Source: Macrococcoides psychrotolerans (GTDB taxonomy: Bacteria > Bacillota > Bacilli > Staphylococcales > Staphylococcaceae). From it: a stretch of 64,000 nt of DNA. Positions within the stretch are counted from its first letter, which is position 1. Every line of letters starts with the position of its first letter. The notes under the pieces are model-generated. The model was not told where the DNA came from. It made no database searches and was given only the letters and a program-made list of their open reading frames with translations. The position numbers were made by a program, and so were the translations under genes. The stretch is taken from positions 124,001-188,000 of the forward strand of contig NZ_CP124591.1 in the NCBI RefSeq assembly GCF_038095555.1, read 5' to 3'. This document shows positions 1-8,429 of this stretch, in pieces.

Positions 1-1410
1 GCAGCTGCATACTTTTTTATGACAAATACACCAAAAAATGCTTACCTATTAAGCGAGAAAAAATCGATGGATAACATGTCGAAGTATGTAGAAATGAGGT
101 TTCCAGAAGAATCTAAATTTCAGCAAAAACTAAAAGATGAAAGTTATGCATCTAATTTAAAATTAGGTGTAGATGTTCCTGAGAATTTAACAGATGGATT
201 AGGTGTTTCTAAATCTATGGTCGATTCATCGAACATTATTTTAGATTTAGCGCATAATGGTAAAGAGAAAAAATCGAAGATAAGTCTTACTCCGACAATT
301 GCGGATAACAATATAGGAGCATTTACGTGGAGTGCAGATAAAGATAATCAATATTTGGATGCACCTGTACTAGATAAACCTTTAAATGTTCCTAATAATA
401 AGATTGTTGATACGCTTGAAAAATTAAATCCAACATTGGTAGAAGAAGGCATGACGAATGAATCGTTGAATTTAAACAATATATTAAGTGGTGCAACGAT
501 TTCTGAGGAAGATGTTAACAAAATTGCTGAGCGTTACATTAAGATCGTTGTCGATAGCGTCAAAGATGAAAATTTTAAGAAAGACAAAGAAAAAGTAAGT
601 GTCTTTGGTAAAAATATGGATCTAGACAAGCTTACAATGCATCTTAAAAGAGAGGATGTTAAGAAAGTTGTTCTCGCAGTGCTTGAAGAAGCAAAGGATG
701 ATAAAGAGTTACAAGAATTATTAAAGTCTCAGAATCAAGGTAAGGATGTAAAGAAAGAGATAGAGAAATTAATTAAAGATGCTAAGAAAGAAGAAGTGAA
801 GAACTATCCTGAAATCAATTCAATTATTTATGTTGATGGAAAGGATATATTGAAACGTGATCTAACAATCAAAGGGCAAGATGATAAAGATGTAAAGGTT
901 CTAGGGTCTTCTCAAATCAATGATAATCTTAAATTAGACTATCATCTTTCAGCAGGTGATGAGGAGATTTTAATTGTAAAAGGTGAATCTAAAAAATCAG
1001 ATAAGAAATTTGAAGATTCATATCAGCTGTTATTTAATGACGGTGAAGAAAAGGAAGTATCGTTTACAAATGTGTCTACAGCAGATGGCGGAAAGCGAAA
1101 TGATAAAGGGACAGTCGACCTTACACAATTGGCAGGTAGCGATATGGTACTGAATTTCAATAATGAGATGAATACAGATATAGGTAATAATGAACAAAAA
1201 CAAAAAGCGGAAGTATCATTTGATGTTGAAGGAGAGGCAGTAAAAATCCTGCTTGATAGCAATACAAAGCTGAAACAAGATTTTAAAGTGGCTAAGAAGG
1301 ATGCGCGTAATTTAAATACGATGTCAGATAGCGAATTATCTGATTTGCAAACAGAAGTAGAAGATAAATTTGATGAGATTTTCTCAGATGTTACGCAAGA
1401 CTTTGAATAA
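1..1410 (+). CDS. Extracytoplasmic Lys/Asp/Glu-rich protein of the DUF6583 type, 5' end cut by the window
   Basis: The frame is open from base 1 (residues AAAYFF precede the first ATG at 19), so the start lies outside the window and the visible N-terminus looks like the end of a membrane segment. The remaining 463 residues are hydrophilic, with many charged stretches and no further membrane segment, which suggests one N-terminal anchor and a large domain outside the cell. I associate it with the staphylococcal DUF6583 type by general resemblance only; no catalytic motif is visible. It ends 20 bases before a two-permease plus ATPase ABC cassette and probably shares its operon, so it may be an accessory or substrate-binding part of that exporter. 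The function is unknown. Confidence 0.6.
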   Translation, partial: AAAYFFMTNTPKNAYLLSEKKSMDNMSKYVEMRFPEESKFQQKLKDESYASNLKLGVDVPENLTDGLGVSKSMVDSSNIILDLAHNGKEKKSKISLTPTIADNNIGAFTWSADKDNQYLDAPVLDKPLNVPNNKIVDTLEKLNPTLVEEGMTNESLNLNNILSGATISEEDVNKIAERYIKIVVDSVKDENFKKDKEKVSVFGKNMDLDKLTMHLKREDVKKVVLAVLEEAKDDKELQELLKSQNQGKDVKKEIEKLIKDAKKEEVKNYPEINSIIYVDGKDILKRDLTIKGQDDKDVKVLGSSQINDNLKLDYHLSAGDEEILIVKGESKKSDKKFEDSYQLLFNDGEEKEVSFTNVSTADGGKRNDKGTVDLTQLAGSDMVLNFNNEMNTDIGNNEQKQKAEVSFDVEGEAVKILLDSNTKLKQDFKVAKKDARNLNTMSDSELSDLQTEVEDKFDEIFSDVTQDFE

Positions 1411-1430
1411 ATGATAAAGGAGTGATAAAT

Positions 1431-2591
1431 GTGAACTATAAGTTGTTTAACATTTATCACTCTTTTTTATATAAAAAATGGTATTTGCTGCTCTATCTAT
1501 TGTTACTGTTTGCTACGATTGTCGGTGTCATGATGGTTATAACGTATACTCAAACGAAAGATGAGCGATTTCGTATTGGACTTGTCGATAATGATCAGTC
1601 TTCTGAGACACGATTAATCTTAAAGTCTATTGGAGATGGCAAGAGTATCGGCAATAATCTGGAACTTAAACAAATGCCGGAGCATAAAGCAGAAAGATTA
1701 TTAAAACAAAATAAGCTGGATGGTTATTTTGTGTTAGATAAAGGAATGACAGATTCTTTCTATAAATATGGAACATTGCCGATATCCGTCTATACTTATG
1801 ATAAGTCATCTGTAAGAAGTGTCGTGATTTATCAGCTTACAGATTCAGTATATAGTAGGCTGATGTTATCTATGGGTGGCATTAAAAGTTACAAAGTGCT
1901 GTATCCTGAAGCCTCAAGGGAAGAAATGCTTGAAATGATGACAGATATGCTTTTTACAGGATTGAATCGCAATGGTGCATTTGATGAACAACCTGTGAAA
2001 CTATATAATTCATACGCATACTATACAGTGAGTGCAATATTTATTTCAATTTATTTATTCTATTTATCATTATTTTCAGTGCTTAAGATGAATCAAGAGC
2101 ATGCACTGCTTGATCGTTTAAGTCTTTTAAGATTTTCAATCGAAAAATTAACATTTGCACGAAGTATCGTAACATTATTTTATACAATAAGTTTTACGGT
2201 TTTTATGTTACTTATTTCTAATATGATGATGAACTATAAGTTTGAATACTATAATTTACAAACGTTGATAATGATAATGGTCATATATTTAATATTAATT
2301 TCGGGACTGCTATTTTTCATAGACTGCTGCTTTACAGGGATGTTAAACATTTTATTTAAGGCAATACTGACAATAGTTATTATATTGTTCTCTGGTGCTA
2401 CGATACCTTCTGTTTATTTTAAGGGGCACAATGATTTCTTGTACGAACAGCCATTCAGCTATATATTCAATCAACTCGTTGAACTGCTTCTCAATAATTA
2501 TTTAATTGATCAACCAGGTTACTTATGGCTTTATTTAGTCCTTAGTGTACTTACTGCCTTTATCATCTGGGTATGGAGGTATAGAAGATGA
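1431..2591 (+). CDS. ABC-2 type exporter permease (first of a pair)
   Basis: This membrane protein has one N-terminal transmembrane segment (about residues 15-40), a roughly 150-residue outer loop and about five C-terminal membrane segments, the usual ABC-2/YhgE-like permease plan. I place the start at the GTG at 1431, because AAAGGAG at 1416-1422 lies 8 bases upstream; the in-frame GTG at 1422 overlaps that site. Its end overlaps the next permease by 4 bases, so the two are translationally coupled and probably form a heterodimer powered by the ATPase at 3513. The substrate cannot be read; peptide, lipid or antibiotic export are all possible. Confidence 0.75.
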   Translation: MNYKLFNIYHSFLYKKWYLLLYLLLLFATIVGVMMVITYTQTKDERFRIGLVDNDQSSETRLILKSIGDGKSIGNNLELKQMPEHKAERLLKQNKLDGYFVLDKGMTDSFYKYGTLPISVYTYDKSSVRSVVIYQLTDSVYSRLMLSMGGIKSYKVLYPEASREEMLEMMTDMLFTGLNRNGAFDEQPVKLYNSYAYYTVSAIFISIYLFYLSLFSVLKMNQEHALLDRLSLLRFSIEKLTFARSIVTLFYTISFTVFMLLISNMMMNYKFEYYNLQTLIMIMVIYLILISGLLFFIDCCFTGMLNILFKAILTIVIILFSGATIPSVYFKGHNDFLYEQPFSYIFNQLVELLLNNYLIDQPGYLWLYLVLSVLTAFIIWVWRYRR

Positions 2592-3508
2592 AACCTCTTA
2601 TTAATTTAATATTTTTAAAGCAATGGAAAGCGTATATAGTACTTCTGACAATCCTGATATCTGTAATATGCACTACACAAGTAGTGCAACAAGCTGTGAA
2701 TCAAGTATTTAGTATGCCGATTGCAATACAAGATATGGATGAGACCCCAGAGTCTCGTAAGTTGATTGATAAAGTTAAGGATGCTCCTTTCATTAATACG
2801 CAATTAATCGAGAAAGATGAAGCCTATATTGATGATGTAATTAAAAGAAAAGAAGCGATTGTTGCTTTTACAATACCAGAAGGATTTTCAAAGCGATTAT
2901 CAGAACATGACATGAGGGATGCGCTTCCGTTATTTTATAGAGATGACTTTGCGGGATCTATTGCCCAGGAAATTGTAAGTAAGGCACTATATGATATGCA
3001 GATTCCATACATCGTTAAGAAGTATGTCGATAAAGATCACGAAGTCAATAGAGATAATGTAGTGCAAACATATAAAAAAGAAACACCAAAGAGCAAAATT
3101 AAACAGTTTGCAGTCAATCGAGTTGAATCACATTCAGTATCGATGAATTTTATAGTCAGTCTATTATTACTCTGTGCATCATTACAAATTGTATTACATC
3201 GAAATATTGCACAACACGCAGCATTATCGAGAATATTCATGTTTCCTCATACACGCATACAGTACCATTTATTATATGTGTTAATCCACACATTGCTTAT
3301 TATGTTTTGTGTCGGGGCTGCGAGTATTATTCTTGATGCTCAGATGAGCTTATATTTTTATATTGTTGTACTCTTTACAGTAATCATTTATGAATATGTA
3401 TTATCTGCACTGCTGATTTATATTAAGACGATAAGTCATAAGATGTTTATGACGGTAACTTTTTCTTTAACAATTATTACGGTATTAAATCTCTTACTGT
3501 TTGGGTGA
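2588..3508 (+). CDS. ABC-2 type exporter permease (second of a pair)
   Basis: The 306-residue protein has the same plan as its upstream neighbour: an N-terminal membrane helix (about residues 12-32), an extracytoplasmic region and four or five C-terminal helices. The ATG at 2588 overlaps the upstream stop (ATGA) and has GGAGG at 2576-2580. It is shorter than the first permease and only remotely similar, so the exporter is probably heteromeric. The ATPase gene follows immediately. The substrate is unknown. Confidence 0.73.
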   Translation: MKPLINLIFLKQWKAYIVLLTILISVICTTQVVQQAVNQVFSMPIAIQDMDETPESRKLIDKVKDAPFINTQLIEKDEAYIDDVIKRKEAIVAFTIPEGFSKRLSEHDMRDALPLFYRDDFAGSIAQEIVSKALYDMQIPYIVKKYVDKDHEVNRDNVVQTYKKETPKSKIKQFAVNRVESHSVSMNFIVSLLLLCASLQIVLHRNIAQHAALSRIFMFPHTRIQYHLLYVLIHTLLIMFCVGAASIILDAQMSLYFYIVVLFTVIIYEYVLSALLIYIKTISHKMFMTVTFSLTIITVLNLLLFG

Positions 3509-3512
3509 TATT

Positions 3513-4202
3513 ATGATAACAATAGACAATTTATACAAGAAATATAAACGTAAAGTTATATTCGAAGGATTGAATACAACGTTTCGTGATAAATCATTGA
3601 CCATGTTACTTGGTGAGAATGGTGCTGGAAAATCAACATTACTTCGCATGATTGCAGGGCTTGAAAACCAAGATGAAGGATACATCTTTTATAATGAACA
3701 ACCATTAGATAAAAAACACATACATAAAATCCTTGGTTATATTCCACAAGATATTGCATTGTTTGAACATATGTCTGTAGATGACAACATTCATTTATTC
3801 AAAGGATTGAATCAACAAGTATTAGATGAAGATACAATTAATCGATACAAGAAGCTACTTAATCTTAATGAAACGACAGCATTAATCAATACGTTATCAG
3901 GTGGGACGAAACGTAAAGTGAACTTACTGATCGGGCTCTTAGGGAAGCCAGAAATAATTATTTTAGATGAGCCGACAGTCGGCATAGATATGAAATCTAG
4001 ATATGATATCCATCGCCTGCTTAATGAATTAAAGCAACACACTTTAATGATTATGACGACGCATCATATGGATGAGGTAGAGGCCATAGCAGACGAAATT
4101 AAATTAATTGGTAAAGATCCTTTCTACAAAGAGGTACTCGCAGACTCAAACTTGCATTTTGAAAATATGTTGAAAACAGAGGATGACAATGGAACAATTT
4201 AG
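3513..4202 (+). CDS. ABC transporter ATP-binding protein
   Basis: This is a complete nucleotide-binding domain: Walker A GENGAGKS near residues 34-41, Q-loop YIPQD, signature LSGGTKRK, Walker B IIILDEP and a switch histidine in TTHHMDE. The ATG at 3513 is preferred because GGGTGAT lies just upstream; the in-frame TTG at 3501 overlaps the preceding gene more and lacks a ribosome site. It energises the two permeases encoded directly upstream at the cytoplasmic face of the membrane. The closest general class is the DRA/CcmA-type exporter ATPase. Confidence 0.88.
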   Translation: MITIDNLYKKYKRKVIFEGLNTTFRDKSLTMLLGENGAGKSTLLRMIAGLENQDEGYIFYNEQPLDKKHIHKILGYIPQDIALFEHMSVDDNIHLFKGLNQQVLDEDTINRYKKLLNLNETTALINTLSGGTKRKVNLLIGLLGKPEIIILDEPTVGIDMKSRYDIHRLLNELKQHTLMIMTTHHMDEVEAIADEIKLIGKDPFYKEVLADSNLHFENMLKTEDDNGTI

Positions 4203-4332
4203 TGAATATCTGGAAAGTATTCAAGATGCACAAAAAATCGAAAAGATTATTCGTTTCAATATTGAAGCCAAAAAGATGTCGATACGTTCTGGAGAAAATA
4301 ATAAATTTTACACTTTGAAATTAATCGGTTGA
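4189..4332 (+). CDS. Small 47-residue ORF overlapping the end of the ABC ATPase gene
   Basis: The ATG at 4189 starts 14 bases before the ATPase stop, in another frame, and follows a GAGG at 4179-4182 with 6 bases of spacing. The product begins MEQFSEYLESIQDAQKIEKI and is a charged, probably helical peptide without a signal sequence. The overlap with a ribosome site is typical of translational coupling, so it may be a real last gene of the ABC operon. It could also be a chance frame; only conservation in relatives would decide. I recognise no family. Confidence 0.45.
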   Translation: MEQFSEYLESIQDAQKIEKIIRFNIEAKKMSIRSGENNKFYTLKLIG

Positions 4333-4348
4333 TTTTATTATATTATAT

Positions 4349-4365
4349 GGTATATTAAATATACC
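4349..4365. promoter_or_regulatory. Perfect 17-bp palindrome upstream of azoR, candidate operator
   Basis: GGTATATTAAATATACC is a perfect inverted repeat with 8-bp arms around a central A, in the 68-bp gap before azoR and 35 bases upstream of its start. It fits a homodimeric regulator such as an electrophile- or quinone-sensing MarR-type repressor of azoreductases, but it does not clearly match the Bacillus MhqR or YodB boxes I know, so the regulator is not named. Confidence 0.45.
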
Positions 4366-4400
4366 GAGTATATTAATTAAATCAAAGGGAGTAATTTATT

Positions 4401-5036
4401 ATGACAAAAGTATTATATATTACAGGTCATCCAAATGACGAAACAGTTTCAAATTCTATGGCAGCAGGTAAATCATTTATCGAAAGCTATAAACAATCAA
4501 ATCCAGATCACGAAGTTGTGCATATCGATCTTTATGACACATTCATTCCATTAATCGATAAAGAAGTATTTGATGGTTGGGGTAAATTACAATCAGGTAA
4601 AGGATTCGAAGCGTTATCTGAAACAGAACAACAAAAAGTTGCTCGTTTAAATGAATTAAGTGACGAATTTGCAGCAGCAGATAAATACGTATTCGTTACG
4701 CCGATGTGGAACCTGTCATTCCCAGCAGTAGTTAAAGCATATATCGATGCTGTCGCTGTAGCGGGAAAAGCTTTCAAATACACAGCAGAAGGTGCTGTAG
4801 GATTATTAACAGACAAAAAAGCATTACTTATTCAATCACGTGGTGGTATTTATTCAGAAGGACCAGCAGCAGACTTGGAATTAGGTAACCGTTACTTACA
4901 AACAATTCTTGGATTCTTCGGTGTGCCAAGTGTTGAAGAATTAGTTATCGAAGGCCATAATCAAATGCCAGAGAAAGCAGAAGAAATTAAAGCAGACGGT
5001 GTACGTCGTGCAGAAGCATTAGGAAAAACATTTTAA
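4401..5036 (+). CDS. azoR: FMN-dependent NADH-azoreductase
   Basis: AzoR (AcpD family) is a cytoplasmic flavodoxin-fold enzyme that uses NADH and FMN to reduce azo compounds and quinones, and helps detoxify electrophiles. The 211-residue product has the phosphate-binding N-terminal region ITGHPNDETVSNS, the FMN contact TPMWNLSFP and the later SRGGIYSEGP segment, and its length is normal for the family. The ATG has AAAGGGAG 9 bases upstream. It is a single-gene unit, bounded by the palindrome upstream and a strong terminator downstream. Confidence 0.92.
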   Translation: MTKVLYITGHPNDETVSNSMAAGKSFIESYKQSNPDHEVVHIDLYDTFIPLIDKEVFDGWGKLQSGKGFEALSETEQQKVARLNELSDEFAAADKYVFVTPMWNLSFPAVVKAYIDAVAVAGKAFKYTAEGAVGLLTDKKALLIQSRGGIYSEGPAADLELGNRYLQTILGFFGVPSVEELVIEGHNQMPEKAEEIKADGVRRAEALGKTF

Positions 5037-5050
5037 TATAAACAAATGAA

Positions 5051-5083
5051 GCGGAGAGACTGTAGCAATCTCTCCGCTTTTTT
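5051..5083 (+). terminator. Rho-independent terminator after azoR
   Basis: GCGGAGAGA (5051-5059) pairs perfectly with TCTCTCCGC (5069-5077), followed by TTTTTT. It sits between convergent azoR and selO. Confidence 0.9.
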
Positions 5084-6485
5084 ATGTTCCGCAATATGTT
5101 TGATAGGGTCTATCTTTCGGCCCGGGCTGCTTATATCTATCAGCATGATCTGGATTAAAGGGCTGTGATAGTACTTGCAGTAAAGCTTTTACAGCAGATA
5201 AATCGCCGTGAATGGCATCATCTAAAGCTTCTTCTACAATATGATTTCTAGGAATCACAACTGGATTAACCTTACGCATCAATTGAATTGGATCTTTTTC
5301 GGTTTTGAGTCTATCTTGCCATTTCGTTATCCATGATGATAAAGATTCAAGTGAAGATGTTTCTTCATTTTGTAAAGCTAGAAAAGTATTTGTATAGTCC
5401 ATTTCATGTTGCTCCATAAGCGATAACAGCTCATCAATCAGCACCATATCTTCTTCGCTCGGTGACTTAATACCGATTTTCTGTCCCATCATTGTTCTGT
5501 AATATACCGTATAGCTATGCTGAAACTTCTCAAGTGCGGACTCGGCTAGATGAATCGCTTCATGTTCATCAGTATGAATTAAAGGTAATAAAGTCTCGGC
5601 AAATCGAGTTAAATTCCATAACCCAATTGCAGGCTGATTGATATAAGCATAACGTCCTTGCATATCGATAGAACTAAATACAGTATGTGTATGATAATAG
5701 TCCATAAATGCACATGGCCCATAATCTATCGTTTCCCCGCTGATTGTCATATTATCAGTATTCATTACACCATGTATAAAACCAACAGACTGCCACTGTG
5801 CAATCAACTGCGCTTGTTTGTCGATTACAGTATCTAATAACTTCAAATACTTATTATTAGTGTGTATTAAATCAGGAAAGTGTCTGTCGATTGTATAATC
5901 TGCAAGTTCTTTTAAGTGTTCATATGCTGTACGGGCAGCATATTCAAATGTTCCTACTCGGATATTACTGTTAGCAGTTCTTGTAAGGACCGCACCAGGC
6001 AGCATGTTTTCGCGTAAAACTTTTTCTCCTGTTGAACAAATTGCAAGACTTCTTGTTGTAGGTATATTTAAGTGATGCATGGCTTCACTGATGATATATT
6101 CACGCAGCATCGGTCCGAGCGTAGCTTTTCCATCTCCAGAACGAGAGAAGCGCGTGGGACCAGATCCTTTAAGTTGAATATCGTATCGTTTATTTTGAGG
6201 TGTAATGTGTTCACCTAATATATGCTGTCTGCCATCTCCAAGCATCGTAAAGTTCCCGAATTGATGTCCTGCGTAGGCAGTAGAAAATGGACGTGTTCCA
6301 TCAATAACAGTGCTTCCTGTTAATATTTCAGGGTGTGCCTTTAGTTGGAGAGATATATTTAGTTCACGAGCTAATCCATCATTAAATAGCACATATTCAG
6401 GATGAGAAAAAGAGTGTGGATTATTAATCACATAAAAAATCTCATTTAAATTCGTATAGGTTGTATCGAAGTTAAAAAAATTCAT
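5082..6485 (-). CDS. selO: Protein adenylyltransferase SelO (YdiU/UPF0061 family)
   Basis: SelO is a pseudokinase-fold enzyme that transfers AMP from ATP to hydroxyl side chains of target proteins and is linked to oxidative stress. The 467-residue product has the family hallmarks: TAYAGHQFG near residue 70, QLKGSGPTRFSR, LREYIISEAMHHL, the catalytic-loop segment HGVMNTDN and the metal-binding DYGPCAFMD. The C-terminus ends YCGT, which keeps the conserved terminal cysteine at the place where eukaryotic SelO has selenocysteine. The gene is monocistronic and convergent with azoR. The length is near normal and no lesion is visible. Confidence 0.93.
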   Translation of the reverse strand: MNFFNFDTTYTNLNEIFYVINNPHSFSHPEYVLFNDGLARELNISLQLKAHPEILTGSTVIDGTRPFSTAYAGHQFGNFTMLGDGRQHILGEHITPQNKRYDIQLKGSGPTRFSRSGDGKATLGPMLREYIISEAMHHLNIPTTRSLAICSTGEKVLRENMLPGAVLTRTANSNIRVGTFEYAARTAYEHLKELADYTIDRHFPDLIHTNNKYLKLLDTVIDKQAQLIAQWQSVGFIHGVMNTDNMTISGETIDYGPCAFMDYYHTHTVFSSIDMQGRYAYINQPAIGLWNLTRFAETLLPLIHTDEHEAIHLAESALEKFQHSYTVYYRTMMGQKIGIKSPSEEDMVLIDELLSLMEQHEMDYTNTFLALQNEETSSLESLSSWITKWQDRLKTEKDPIQLMRKVNPVVIPRNHIVEEALDDAIHGDLSAVKALLQVLSQPFNPDHADRYKQPGPKDRPYQTYCGT

Positions 6486-6547
6486 GAAGTACTCCTTTCA
6501 TGGAATATTTAACAATATTTTCAATGAAATTTAACATTTTAATATTG

Positions 6548-6576
6548 TTGTTAATTGATAAAGCGTGTATTATTAA
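6548..6576 (+). promoter_or_regulatory. Candidate vegetative promoter for oatA
   Basis: TTGTTA (6548-6553) and TATTAA (6571-6576) are separated by 17 bases, about 50 bases upstream of the acyltransferase start, in a gap shared with divergent selO. Confidence 0.4.
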
Positions 6577-6625
6577 GAATGTGTAACAAATATATTACAG
6601 AATTGTTAAAAGGATGGCTAGACAT

Positions 6626-8371
6626 ATGAATCGAAAATATCTTCCTGGATTAGATGGGATTAGAGCAATTGCAGTTATTGCGATTATAATATTTCACTTA
6701 AATCCAAAATGGCTGCCCGGGGGGTTTCTTGGCGTTGACACTTTCTTTGTCATATCTGGTTATTTAATTGCAATGTTATTGATAAACGAATATGAAAAAA
6801 CTGGAACAATCAATATTCTCCAATTCTGGATACGCCGAATGAAACGACTTTTCCCACCGGTATTATTTATGATACTTATCGTGATTCAATATATCATATT
6901 TTTTGATCAATCGTTATTATATCAACTTAAGAAAGATGTTATTGCAGCATTATTATATATTTCGAACTGGTGGTATATATTTGATGGACTTAGTTATTTT
7001 GAAAGTTTTGAAGCTAGACCACTTGAACATTTATGGTCGCTTGCCATCGAAGAACAGTTCTATTTGTTATTTCCGTTAACATTGATGCTACTCCTTAACA
7101 AATGGTCTAAAAAGAAAATACTGCTATTATTTTTTGTTGTTTCTTTATTGTCAGCGATATTGATGTTAACACTCTATGACCCTGCTGCAAATGTGTCGCG
7201 TATATACTTTGGTACGGACACGCGTCTTCAGACATTGCTGTTAGGAGTAATGTGTGCATTTATATGGCCGGCATTTAAATTGAAGCAAGATGCACCGAGA
7301 ATTTTAGTAGTCATCATTGATTTTCTAGGCTTCATAGGTTTAATAGTCTTAATGTATAGTATCTATAAGCTAAATGAGCACAGTGCATTTTTATTTAATG
7401 GTGGATTCTATATACTTGGGATCTTTACATTATTGATTATTATGGCAGCAGTTCATCCATCATCTATAATGAGCAAGCTACTTGGTATAAAGCCGCTGAC
7501 GGTGATTGGGAAATATTCATATAGCTTATATTTATGGCATTATCCGGTGATAGTATTGATGCAAAAACATTTTGTTCAAGGGCAAATTCCTATTTATATC
7601 CATATTTCATCTGTGATGCTCACAATCGTGCTGGCAGTATTGAGCTATAAGTTAATTGAACGTCCATATCGATTAAATGGTTTTAAAGTATTTACAATAA
7701 TGTCTATTAAATATTTTATTACAGTTATTGTAACTTTGTATTTATGTATTTCTACACCTTACTTATTATCTGTCGTTAAAGCCGAACAACCGCAAATGCA
7801 TCATGAAATTACGAAGACACTATCTAATATTCCTGACATAAAACGTATTAGCCCATTGACACCGGATGAAACGACCGAACAATTAGTGAAGAATGCTACG
7901 CCGTTACTTATCGGTGATTCTGTACTTGTTGATATAAATAATCAATTGAAAGAAGTATTGCCGAATGCTACTGTAGACGGCGAAGTAGGGCGAAATATAT
8001 ATAAAGCATTGAATGTTGCCGATAAATATCACTCATTTAATCATAAGGATGGAGTCGTCATCCTATTTATCGGAACAAATGGAGATTTTGAGGATGTTCA
8101 GATGAACATTTTGTTATCTAAATTTGATAAAGCGCAAGTATTTCTTGTGACTTCCAGAGTTCCAAAAGATTATGAAGCACACGTTAATGAAGAGATGTAT
8201 AAAGCTGCTCGTTTATATAAGAACGTCCATATTATTGATTGGTATGAAGCTTCACAGGGCCATACAGAATACTTTGCACCTGATGGTATACATCTTGAGT
8301 ATCCAGGGAGTAAACGTATGGTGTCGCTAATATATGAAGCACTTATTAACTTCGAAGAAAATAGGGAATAA
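6626..8371 (+). CDS. oatA: Peptidoglycan/surface O-acetyltransferase, OatA type
   Basis: OatA acetylates the C6 hydroxyl of N-acetylmuramic acid and gives lysozyme resistance. The protein has an N-terminal acyltransferase-3 membrane domain of about ten helices, starting YLPGLDGIRAIAV, with the catalytic-type histidine in IIFHLNP and the RRMKRLFPP motif. A C-terminal extracellular SGNH esterase-like domain follows, with GDS near residue 430, GTN, and DGIH near residue 552. I prefer the ATG at 6626, because the ATG at 6614 overlaps the AAAAGG that would serve as its ribosome site; the longer form adds only four residues. S. aureus OatA has the same domain order and similar size. Confidence 0.9.
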   Translation: MNRKYLPGLDGIRAIAVIAIIIFHLNPKWLPGGFLGVDTFFVISGYLIAMLLINEYEKTGTINILQFWIRRMKRLFPPVLFMILIVIQYIIFFDQSLLYQLKKDVIAALLYISNWWYIFDGLSYFESFEARPLEHLWSLAIEEQFYLLFPLTLMLLLNKWSKKKILLLFFVVSLLSAILMLTLYDPAANVSRIYFGTDTRLQTLLLGVMCAFIWPAFKLKQDAPRILVVIIDFLGFIGLIVLMYSIYKLNEHSAFLFNGGFYILGIFTLLIIMAAVHPSSIMSKLLGIKPLTVIGKYSYSLYLWHYPVIVLMQKHFVQGQIPIYIHISSVMLTIVLAVLSYKLIERPYRLNGFKVFTIMSIKYFITVIVTLYLCISTPYLLSVVKAEQPQMHHEITKTLSNIPDIKRISPLTPDETTEQLVKNATPLLIGDSVLVDINNQLKEVLPNATVDGEVGRNIYKALNVADKYHSFNHKDGVVILFIGTNGDFEDVQMNILLSKFDKAQVFLVTSRVPKDYEAHVNEEMYKAARLYKNVHIIDWYEASQGHTEYFAPDGIHLEYPGSKRMVSLIYEALINFEENRE

Positions 8372-8382
8372 TATTTCTTTTT

Positions 8383-8412
8383 CTGACAAGCGCTAATTGT
8401 TCACGTTATAAT
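8383..8412 (+). promoter_or_regulatory. Promoter of lytSR
   Basis: CTGACA (8383-8388), an 18-base spacer and a perfect TATAAT (8407-8412) lie just upstream of the lytS ribosome site. Confidence 0.6.
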
Positions 8413-8429
8413 GATGGTGGAGGTATATT

